A stretch of 64,000 nucleotides of DNA from Haematococcus lacustris. Its lineage: Eukaryota; Chlorophyta; Chlorophyceae; Chlamydomonadales; Haematococcaceae. The notes beneath the pieces are model-generated. The model did no database searches. It was not told the DNA's origin and was given only the letters and a program-made list of their open reading frames with translations. The position numbers and the translations under genes are program-made. Numbering within the stretch: the first letter of the stretch is position 1; the number at the start of each line of letters is the position of its first letter. This document shows positions 36,401 through 45,737 of the stretch, one piece after another. The stretch is taken from the NCBI GenBank assembly GCA_030144725.1, contig JASKMD010000014.1, forward strand, positions 1,496,350-1,560,349, read 5' to 3'.

Positions 36401-36984
36401 ACTGTGACATGCAGGGGTACACGAGTGCAGGTGGCTGATGACAGGCAGGCAGCACTGCAGGTAGCACCAGCACCAGGGACTGAACACCCAGCTCACCTTT
36501 TTGGGTCGAAACACACCTACGCCATGCTTGCGGCCCTCACGCCAGAAGCCCTCAAAGCTGGACCCGTCCTTATACTTCTTCACACCAATACCATGCCGCT
36601 TGCCCTCCTGCATGAGGGGGCCAGAGTCATGTCGGATTCTCAGCACATAGATGTTTGTTGCATTGGAGCAGGAGGGTGGGTGCATGTAGTGATGCCCACC
36701 TTCCATTCGCCATCGTATCTCTGGCCCGACGTCCACACGTAAGTGCCAAAACCGGACATGACACCGGCCTTCCATGCACCGTCGTACTGGTTCCCATCTT
36801 TCCAGGTGCATGTGCCTAGACCATCTGGGACCCCCCCTTTCAGGGTGCCAGTGTACACAGAGCCATCGTCAAAGAGCACGGTGTCATATGTGACCTCTTG
36901 CTGGTGCTGCTGGCCTGAAGGTTGCCACTGACTCAGCTCCTGCTGCTGGCATTGCGCTTGTGACGCCAGAGGAGTCTGCTGCAT
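27433..36984 (-). CDS. MORN-repeat phosphatidylinositol-phosphate kinase (1333 aa, 19 exons)
   Basis: Makes phosphatidylinositol bisphosphate from a monophosphate at membranes; type I (4-phosphate 5-kinase) is likely because MORN-PIPKs of plants and algae are. Exons: 36984-36700, 36607-36497, 36246-35205, 34905-34857, 34551-34467, 34173-34073, 33735-33550, 33084-33027, 32761-32656, 32526-32435, 31995-31840, 31467-31355, 30916-30746, 30467-30133, 29806-29736, 29360-29274, 28990-28778, 28350-27778, 27600-27433; all phases agree over 4002 nt. Residues 30-132 hold about four MORN repeats (GTYVWTSGQRYDGEWK). An Ala/Ser-rich linker of about 350 residues follows. The kinase core shows YDLMVRLQLGIRY, SSDFKWKAYSPK, SPGKSG, YIIKTMRK (ATP-binding Lys), FVVMSNIF, HKKFDLK, VFKDLDL and MDYSLLLGVH. 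An insert of about 450 residues then precedes GIIDILQ and the activation-loop segment AISVAPPGLYAQRFKNFM. Exon borders near 30746 and 33550 are the least certain. It is the only single-copy gene between the CCL arms. Confidence 0.9.
32760..32880. repeat. Small tandem duplications in a kinase-gene intron
   Basis: GGCAGCTGGGTGGGCTCC and GGCAGGCAGG units are repeated two to four times within about 110 bases of the intron between exons 8 and 9. Confidence 0.7.
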
Positions 36985-37309
36985 GTTGGGCTGGGGACCA
37001 GCTCACGCACTGTCTGTGTCAGTGCGTAACGGAGCAGCTGTGCAAGCTGCTACAGTGCGGCTCGACGTACGGCTGCATCCAGGCTAGCGGGCTCCGTATC
37101 CTGCAGTCAATGTGCCGCAGACGGGTCCAACTCATGCGACAGTCATGATCCTAGCTAGCCGCGATTGGCGCCGTGCTTCGAGTCAGCGGACAGCTGAGTC
37201 ATGCACAGAAATTCCGGTCAACGTTCATCTCAACTACCGCACAATGCATGCTTAATCATCCAAGGCAATGTTACCGCCAGGACTCCCTGACCCAGCACTC
37301 CTCCACGTT
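36985..37309. other. Probable upstream region of the kinase gene
   Basis: About 325 bases separate the kinase start codon from the first recognisable CCL-type fragment. No gene or clear promoter element is visible; by position the kinase promoter should be here. Confidence 0.4.
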
Positions 37310-37562
37310 GCATGGCTGCAGGCAGAGGCAGGATGATCCAGGCCCAGGGGTGTCCACTCCTCCCATGTTGATCGCATAGCTGGGGCCCACCCTCCCCGCC
37401 CTGTGCCTGTCTGGCGGGCAGCTGGTACCCTCCACCAGTCACTTGCCCCTCCCTCCACCCCTACACACGTGCATGCTGCGCCTTTGATCTCAGTCAACAC
37501 ACCTACCAGACTGGCGGCGCCACAGCAGCCTCTTACATTGAAGAAGGGGTCGGGGGCACACT
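37310..37562 (+). pseudogene. CCL4-type C-terminal fragment, part 1
   Basis: Degenerate match to the Pro-rich middle of the CCL4 last exon: LHQSLAPPSTPTHVHAAPL, then LTLKKGSG. It lacks the RPLFLVRPG core and has frame breaks. It is cut off at about 37562 and resumes at 39819, on the opposite strand to CCL4, as expected for the start of the inverted arm. Confidence 0.75.
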
Positions 37563-39818
37563 GGCGTGCTATGCCATGCAGTACAAGAAGCTTGAGGCCT
37601 TGTGCGCGAAGTATCGCCTCTCCTTGCAGTGGCCCGCCCAGGTGGGGCTGTAGGGTTGCTGCAGAGGGCTTAAGTCTTTCCTTGGGTGGGGTAGGTTGGG
37701 TCTCGGGGTGTCAAAGGGCTGGGGGCTTAGGTGGTCTTGGTTTGGGAGTTGGGGGGAGTGTTCTAGGTTTGAGATCGGGGGCTGGGCTTAGGCTAGTGTG
37801 GGTCGTTATGTGGAGAGAGTCTGGGGAGGAGGTGTAGGGCGAGGGTGCGGGGGGTGTTTGGTCGTTGTCCGGGACGGGGTTGACCTTTCCTTGAAGTGTT
37901 TGGACCACTGTGTGTGGACGGGGGGCTTGGGGGTGGGGGTGTGAGGTGGTGTGTGTGGGAGGGGTACATTGTTGGTTGTAGTCTTCTCATTTCATCTTTT
38001 TCTTCTGTCTCTCTCTCTTGTAATGCTCCTCACTTTCTCATAAAACAAAAGGGTCATTGGGACTTGGAGAACCTCACTGCACTTGCTGCAACTAACATTC
38101 TAAAGCAAAGGAATATGGAAATGGTAGCCTGCTGCTGCTGTTCATGCACTGCACCACATTTGCCTTGCCTATCCCCTCCATGCTGGCAATTCACTACAGA
38201 GACCACCCATTACAAGCAGGACACCCATTACAAGCAGGCCTACGAGAACCTGTAGTACGTTGTCAAAAACGGTGGAAAGAGGTGAGTTGGGCCACTTGAA
38301 GCGAATGCCACCATGACACAGTGACATCAGCTGACTGCCTAACAGCTGCTGGGAACACCTTGCCGGGAGCCCCCTGCTGAGCACTGCTGGAGGGCATGCT
38401 GCCGAGTCTGTTGGAGCGAGCGCTGCCTACTCTGCTCAAGGTGATGGGGAGCCTATAGGGCCTCCCTTGCCCCCAGCACCTTGGCCTGCAGGGCACCCAG
38501 CCCAAGGGCCATGGCCTGCAGGGCACCCAGGATTCGCCTCCTACCTTGCCAGGCACCCAACACCTGGACCCTCAGCTTCCTGGCCTACCCAGAGCTCCAG
38601 CCCAGGCAGCTCCAGCAAGCAAGACACAGAAGGGCACGTGTGGATGGTTGAAGCATTACTGTAGCTTTGCCGACATGCTGAGGGACTGGCACCAAGGTCA
38701 GCCAGGGGTCAGAGCTCAGCCAGGGAAGCAGTTGGAAGCCATTGGAAGCCATTGGCAAGCATTGGAAAGGCCTTCAACGGCCAGGTGGAGCCATTCAAGG
38801 ACGGCATCTTTGGCCTGGAGGTCGTGCTGGAGGACAAGGGCTTGACTGTGGAGCAGGTGCAGCAGCAGGCAGATAAGCAATGGGAGGAGGACGCTGCTAT
38901 GGCTGCCGCCAATGGCCGCACAGGGGTGGCTGGAGGCCCCCTTCCCAGACTGCTTCTTGGCTGGGAGGTTGATGAAGAAGGACCCCACCATGTCAGCTGC
39001 CACGGCCTATGCAAAGGCCAAGCAGCCTACCGAGGTTCTGCCCTCGCCATCTCGGGCAGTGAAGAAGGCAAAGGTCGAAGCAGGCCTGCAAAGCCCTGAT
39101 GCGGCTTCTGTTAGCAGGGCACTTCAGTTTGGGGAGTCTCTGGGTGCAGGGTGTGATGTGGCAGCGTGTGCTGACACCGTCAAGGAGGTGGTTGGGGGGG
39201 TGGAGCTGAGCACGCTGTCACAGCTGGCTATGGCAATGTCCCTCCCTGCCCCTGACCCAGCAAAGAAAGGTCAGCAGGGTCTGTGTTGCTACTCCTTGTA
39301 CCTTGCGATGAAACGGGGTGGAGTGAGGGCTCATCTAGGGGTACAGCCATCTCAAATCACCCAGCTAGGATAGGGTGGGGCCATGCTTAAAATATGTTCA
39401 GGCTGGCTACAATATGTATGCTGCCATCACAAACTACTTGGAGGGCAGGATGTAATAGTCACAAGGCTGATGGGTGTTGCATTTGCAGTGCATGCTTGGT
39501 TGGCAGCCCACAGACCATTGTATGAGAGTGGCCCGCAAGGGTGACAAGGGTGGCAAGGCTTTGTTTGACAAAGCTAGTGCCATGACACAACATCAAGCTT
39601 GTTTGCTTGATGTCGTCTTGACACTATTGGTTGACACAGGCTGTGGTGGGATGAGTGGTCCAATTAGGATGTTAAGCTTCATGGTACCCTGTCGTTGCCC
39701 TGCTGCCCACACAGCCTGCCCCTGCTACCTGCCCCTCCTACCCGCACTGCACCACACCTGCAACCTGCTGCTGCTGCTGCTGCTGCTGCTGCTCATGCAC
39801 TGCACCCCACCTGCAGCC
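37563..39818 (+). mobile_element. 2.26-kb insertion splitting a CCL pseudogene; unknown content
   Basis: The CCL4-like sequence stops at 37562 and resumes at 39819 close to the point where it stopped, so the DNA between is an insertion (or a rearranged piece). Possible coding pieces on the plus strand are AMQYKKLEALCAKYRLSLQW near 37572-37648 with a donor-like GTGGGG after it, LKHYCSFADMLRDWHQGQPG near 38640-38705, VLEDKGLTVEQVQQQADKQW near 38824-38883, and an open frame ending at 39373. The W..DMLRDWHQG pattern is faintly like the GCR1_C-type domain of Crypton elements, but I cannot confirm it. I find no clear terminal repeats or target duplication. Confidence 0.45.
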
Positions 39819-40078
39819 TGCACAAGCACCCGCAGTCCGTTGGCAGGCTGAGCCCGGTGACTGCAGCCCCTTGGCCGCTTTTGAGTGAAGTGCGCAGCCG
39901 GGTGAACCTGGTGTTCAACAGCGACCCTGAGTCGCCCCAGGGCAGCCCCGTGTCCTCAGTGGCCAGCCTGGCAGCGCAGTTTGACAGCTGCAGCAGCGCT
40001 AAGAAGCTGAACTGGAGCGCTAGCATGACTGACACGGAGCCGCTGGTTGGGGGCCAGGGGGTCAGTGAGAGCGACTAG
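39819..40078 (+). pseudogene. CCL4-type C-terminal fragment, part 2
   Basis: In frame from SVGRLSPVTAAPWPLL through LVFNSDPESPQGS to the terminal MTDTEPLVGGQGVSESD and stop. It is nearly identical to the end of CCL4 and of the copy at 17472, with 11 bases missing just before SVGRL. The flank after it (40079-40345) is an inverted copy of 22880-23149. Confidence 0.85.
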
Positions 40079-41320
40079 GGCATGGCCTACCCCTGACGCC
40101 GTGCTGCATCCTGTTGTGGCTGCAAGCAACAGCTGGGGCAGGCAGCAAGTGCAGGCTTCATCATCATCAGTTCAGGCCATTCGCTCGTATGCGGTGGTGT
40201 CCAGGTTGCATGGAGCATACGGCAGCCAGGAGCCTTGTTGCATAAATGTTGCCTGCTTTTGCTATATTCATCATTTGACCTCTTGCTGAGCCTACTGTTT
40301 TCCCTATGCCGTTGAGTGGCATGGTTTTGTTACAGTAGCATCTTATTTCATGCCCCAGAAGCGCATCCCAGAAGCGCATCCTATTGTGGCAGCCAGCAAC
40401 TATGAACTAGCTAGCAACTATCGACAGCTAGCAACAGCTGGAGCAGGCAGCTCCGGCTCAGGCTTAAGTGTCAATCTTAAATACATGCTTAAGCCTCATA
40501 CACCTGATAGCCTGCATGCATACATACTTTTTGTCGCATGGCAAGCCGTACAGGTGCGACCATAACTCACGCCTCTCATCTGGGCTGCCTCAGCTGGGTG
40601 CCCTAGCTGGCTAGCTTCTTATTGCCATGGCATATGGTGTGACCTGGTTGCATGGAGCATAGCCATCACTTTACTTCTTGGTGCCAACTTGAAAAGATAC
40701 AGTTTGGTGTTGCGTACTGATTAGACCTGACTGGACCTCCTAGGGGTGGTAAATGAATTACCCCAAACAGCCACCACCAGTCCCACATGCCAGCCTAGGA
40801 GCGCTTAGCCATGCCTGCCGCCCTTAGCGCCTTACCTTACTTACCGACTTATAAAAGGCATAGGAAGTCGCCCACCACAATCCACTGTCTTCCACTTCAG
40901 CGCATGCAAGGTAAAGTGCGGCCACACAGAGGCAGAGGCAGTGAGGTAATAGTCCAGGTGCCAGCTGTGGCGCATCCTAGCCAGCCGGCCTTCTCTTCAT
41001 CCCTGTGCATTGTGGTCGTACCTACGGCAGCTGGGCTGCTGGTGAACAGATGACATCGTATGGATGTATCAGCTGTGTGTCGTTGTGCTTTCTAGCTTTT
41101 CACTGGCCTGGGTGGAAAAGCCCAGGATATACTGGCTGACTCGCTAACCCACATCTCATCTTATTTAAGCCAGCGGCAGGCATGCAGGTAGTGGAATACC
41201 CCTATCAAACATGGCAGTGGCAAGCTCGTCCGACACATAGTCGACCTCACACCCAGAAACAACCCTAATCTCCCGAGGGAACTGCGGGAAGGCACTGCGA
41301 AAGGTCGACCGCGCTCTAGA
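40079..41320. other. Spacer: inverted copy of the left-arm flank, then unique sequence
   Basis: 40079-40345 is the reverse complement of the flank 3' of CCL4. Beyond about 40350 I see no gene; AAGCGCATCC is repeated at 40356-40381, and CTAGCAACTA-type repeats lie near 40410-40440. Confidence 0.55.
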
Positions 41321-43815
41321 ATGCCTGCAAAGGGAAACAAGCAGGCAGGCAGCGTGAGGGCAAGAATCTCAAGCCTGGTGAGTAGCCGCAGCCACCCTCG
41401 CGGTCGGGCTTCGGTCGCTCGTTAGAGCCGCATGACGTGCGCCGACTCACGGGATTCACGGGACGTGCGCCGACCCGGTTCTGCAGAGAAGTCAGTGAGA
41501 GATCCCAACACCGTAAGCTCCGAGGCAAGCGCAGAGGCATCAGGCCAGTATCCCTCCCAGCAGCAGTGGGACCAGCAGCAGTTGATGGAGCAGCGCATGG
41601 GGCAGGATGTCGAAGCCTTGGAGCAAAGAGACGATGACTGGGCCGCCAGATTGGAGGTGTCTGAGCAGCGCTGTGCAGAGTTGGACTCTGCGAGGAAAGA
41701 AGCCGAGACCAAGCTGCAGGCAGCAGAGGCTCAACTGGAGGTACTCCAGCAGGGAGCACAGCAGCACCCTGTAACGAGCAAGACACAGGCACATCAGGAG
41801 CGTACCAACTGGGCTGCAGTCGCTTGGGTTGTGGTGTGGGAGCTGGCTAAGCTCGCTGAGACCACCAAGGTGTGCATATGTATGCCTGAGACTCTGTAGG
41901 CGTATTACGTAGGGTCATGTGTCTGCTGCTGTTACATGCGGTGATGTGCGTGCTACTTGGTATGACGAGGCTTCCCACGCAACCTGTCTTGAGCTTTTTC
42001 ATGATCTTCATTACATGCTTCATTTCTAGCAACCTGACCACCTTTTGTCCCCTTACTGCTTGCCACCATTGTGGTCTAGGCAATTTGTTTGATTCAGCTC
42101 ACATTTGTTGATGATGACCAAACCACGCGCGAGTTGTTACAATGAGGAGGCAGGGTTTGCGTGGATGCCTCCGAAGGTTGATGTTTACTTAGGTTGGTTA
42201 TCACCCTGATGAGGTTGTTCATAAGATAGCTATGAACAAGAAAGCCTGGATGTAAGGGAGGAGGAAGTCATGGGCATGCACATGCACATGATGTGTAGCC
42301 ATGCTGTGTAGCCACTTCCATCAGACTAAGTTGTGTATAATCCAATGCGTTTGCAGGAAAATGCAAAGCAGCTGGCGGCGAAGGTAGATGGCTTGCAGAC
42401 TGAGAAGCTGCGGCATGTGGAGGACATGGAGGTGCTGGAGGAGCGTCTAGCTGCCCTCAGTGCCCAGGAGGAGGCAGCGGCAGCAGACCTCAGGCTGTGC
42501 AAGGTGAGGCAACAGATAGGGGCACAGGGGCAGACCTCCCAATGCCATGCAATGGGTCATTACTGCCACTGGCCCCTGCTTGTGTGTGCAGGAGCAGCTT
42601 GCGTCCGCTCAGTCCCAGCTGGTCACAGAAGGAAGTCAGGCTCAGCCACACTCCCAAACTCAGGTCTCAGTTGTGGGTGGCAGTGGCAGCAGCAGCTTCC
42701 CTAAGGCTTTTGGCTGTGTAGAGCAGCGGGAGTGCCTGGACCAGCTGAGGGTAGCAGTGGAGCAGCTGGTCAGCAGCATGAACCATGCATACCCACTGGT
42801 TAAGAGCCTGGTGAAAGGCTCGAAGAAGGCATGCAACCTCATCAGCAATTGGAGCAGGGGTGCCTCTGCAGCTGCCCTGCACCACCACGTCATGACAACA
42901 GCCCTGGGAATTACGCAGCAGCAGGTGGACTGGTACCAGAACCTTGCTGGGGTATCACTTACCAAGTACCTTGCCTGCCTGGCCAGCTGCCCTGAGGCTG
43001 GGCGCACTGACCTGCAGGCAGCCATGCAGCAGCTGCAGCAGGCCAAGAGCAGCACCCTGTTCCTGGTGGCGCAGCAGCAGGCGCCATCACACACTGCCAC
43101 CAGGGAGGCAGCTGGGTATGTTGAGGGCATCAGTCAGTCAATGCAGCAGCAGCTTGAGCATCAGCTTGGCCTGGACAAGGACATTGAGGCAGGCGAGGCG
43201 TGGCAGCCTCAGCTGCTGGCCGTGGCTGCTGCCATGACCCGGGTCAACCTGCTGGTGTCCAGCCTGTCACAGGCCTGCAGTGCAGCTGCCCTGGTCTGCA
43301 GCTGGTGAGCAGCCTTGAGGACTGGGCGGCGCCTGAGGGGCAGCGGGCGTGTGAGGCGCCTGTGCGTCAGCTGCTGGGCAAGGTGCAGAGCAGGTGAGGG
43401 GGAGGGCAGGGCAGGAGGGGCCCTGGGTGCTGCAGCCCACCCCGCTGCCCCTGGTGGCTGTCAGGTGGTGAGCTGTGCTGCTGCTGCCCCTGCCCTGCCT
43501 GCCCCTTGCAGCCGGCCCCTGTTCCTGGTGCGCCCCGGCCTGGTCTGCCCTGCTGCTGGAGGAGGGCGCCAGGTGCTGGTCAGGCAGCAGCTGGTGGAGC
43601 TGGTGCCGGACCCAGCATGGCTGGAGCAGCAGTGCCAAGAGGCTGCTGAAGAGCTTGAAGCGGCAAAGCAGCGTGAAGCAGATGCAGCCAAGATGGTGTA
43701 TGAGGCTGCTCAGAAAAAGCGCTATGCAGAGCACACACTGCTACGCCACAAGGAAGAGGAAGCCAGGCGGCACAGTGCTTCAGCTAGTGGTGCTGCTGCT
43801 GCTGCTCCAGTATGA
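41321..43815 (+). pseudogene. CCL5: CCL family copy broken by an 11-bp insertion
   Basis: Exons 41321-41377 (MPAKGNK start, shortened), 41489-41869 (coil: QQQLMEQRMGQDVEALEQRD), 42357-42503, 42592-43393 and 43512-43815. Exon 4 is 802 nt, against 791 nt for the same exon of CCL2. The extra 11 bases (TCACAGGCCTG near 43267-43277) follow VSSL and shift the frame, giving a stop at 43308 just before the conserved core. The downstream exon is still open: RPLFLVRPGLVCPAAGGG, then a coil (AEELEAAKQREADAAKMVYE) and an Ala-rich end. The cysteine-motif exon is missing and exon 1 lost about 10 bases, which needs a shifted acceptor to keep frame. A truncated protein is possible. Confidence 0.75.
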
Positions 43816-45737
43816 AACAGACCCGTGACTAGATGCCATAGAGGCCATCCCTTTTGAAAGCTGGTGTGAGAGGTATCAAGGTTACCCACCCCTCTGCACT
43901 GTCACTTGGACATGGCCAGGCCCAGCTTAGCCAGGGCCCACAGCCAGGTGACAGCCAATGTGCAGCAGCAGCAGCAGCAGCAGACTTGGGTAGGGTGTTG
44001 TCAGCAGTAGGGTTAGAAGCAGCTGGGGCAATTGTGACAGAAAGGGTATAGCGCCAAGGGCAGTAGCATGGGCAGCACAGCCAGCAGCACCTGGCAAAGT
44101 GACCCCTGCTGCTCCTGGGCTGGGATAGGTGACAGGGCAGCCGCCAGGCCCACGACCCTCCTAACCTTACCACAAGGCCCCAGACATGAAGGCTACGGTC
44201 AGTCCCTGCCTGGCCAGGCAAGCATGGCTGCAGCATCAGGCAGTGCAGCAGAACAGGGCCCTGAGCCAGCTGTTACGGCACACCCAAGCTGCAGTATGGT
44301 CGAGTGCTCCCCCCTTACTGGGCTGCTCCCGGCCCACCCGGGTGGCAGCCTGCCTGCCTCTATCCTTAGTCTGCACGCATCCCTGTACATCTTATGGTTG
44401 GCTGAAGCACGATTGGCCAAATCAGGAACCACTGGCAGGGTGGAGGGAGGGTGCAAGGCAGGCTGTTGCATGCTACTGGTGGTATTGAAGTGCAATGCAG
44501 TCGTTCTGTTGGCAGAAGCCATCTCGTCACTCGAGATTACGACTTACCTGAACTTGTGTTCAAGCATTGGAAGCTGACCACCCCTGTCCCCACACTGCCT
44601 GCCACTACCGTGGTCTAGACAGTTACCTGGTGACACCGACTGGCCACCTTGCATGCAAACATGTGGTTTTGCTTGTGGGCAATGGTCGTGTGTCATAATG
44701 GCCAGGTGGTGCCCAGATTGCATGGAGCTTATGGCAGCCAGGTGCCTTACTGCATGAAGGTTGCCTGTTTTTGCTATAATAGTGGTTTGACCTTTTGCAC
44801 AGCTTACTAAATCTCCTTCGCCATTGCGTGGCATTGGTTTGTTTTTGTAGCATCTTTCTTGTATGGTTTATGCCACGGTGAAGTGTTGCAACCGGTCGTT
44901 GCGTAATGCGCTAGTGTGCCTGTCAACACTATGGCAGCTGAAGCGCTGCTGGTGGTCATGCCGTTGCCTTGTACACTACGAAATTGCTGGCTTGTGGAGC
45001 TGCTCACGAGGGCAGTTGTAGTCTTCCCAAGGTTACTGTTGGTGTGGTGAGGCTACCTTCCTGCCCATCACGCTCAGCATGCTGGCTTGCAGATTGGTCC
45101 TCGGCGGCATTGGCCAGGTGTCATAGACACTGCTGGGTCCTAAGCAACCCAGCAATGCAGTGACGGCCGTGGCCCCCAAACTCAACCCCTTGCCTACTTA
45201 AGCCCCCTTGGCTTTAGGCTGAACAGCCACCACCAGCCCCTCACGCCTGAACAGCTCAGCAGCGTCCCACTACCGCGCCTGCAATCTGTGTGCCTCATCT
45301 GCTGCTGGGTGACGAACTCGTTGAACTCGTTTTGCCTCAGGTCGTTGCCTCGTTTGACGATGCTGAATGCATAGAAAGCGGGTGAGGCGCCCCCACTGTA
45401 GTGGATGCCTCTAAGGGACGGGCAATAGAGGTCACTCATCGCCTATCAATACACAGCAGATTGCAACATACAATATACACGCACAGACTGAGTCATTGTG
45501 ATTCCAGCCAGGTGCAGTGAGGCACGGAGGATAGGAAACCGGCTGACTGCTGCTGACTCCCATTGTGATGGTACCCTGTTTCGAACCATGGCTGTGTGGG
45601 GCCTTCTATCAGGTTGCGGCATTGAATACTGAGACCCGTCACATTTTACGCTTCGGCCGTGAAACAACCCTGACCGCTGTGCATACGGGCACACTTCGCT
45701 TGGCCTGACCTTGCTACGACTACCAGACAAAGGTAAC
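43816..45737. other. Spacer with decayed tail of a CCL6-type gene and shared flank
   Basis: About 43890-44230 resembles the coding sequence of CCL6 near 50260-50640 (SALSLGHGQAQLSQG, PADSQ-like), and 44370-44560 resembles the 3' flank of CCL6 (52170-52330), with the 1.5 kb between them missing. It is a decayed, internally deleted C-terminus. 45050-45540 recurs nearly unchanged at 63490-64000. Confidence 0.6.
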
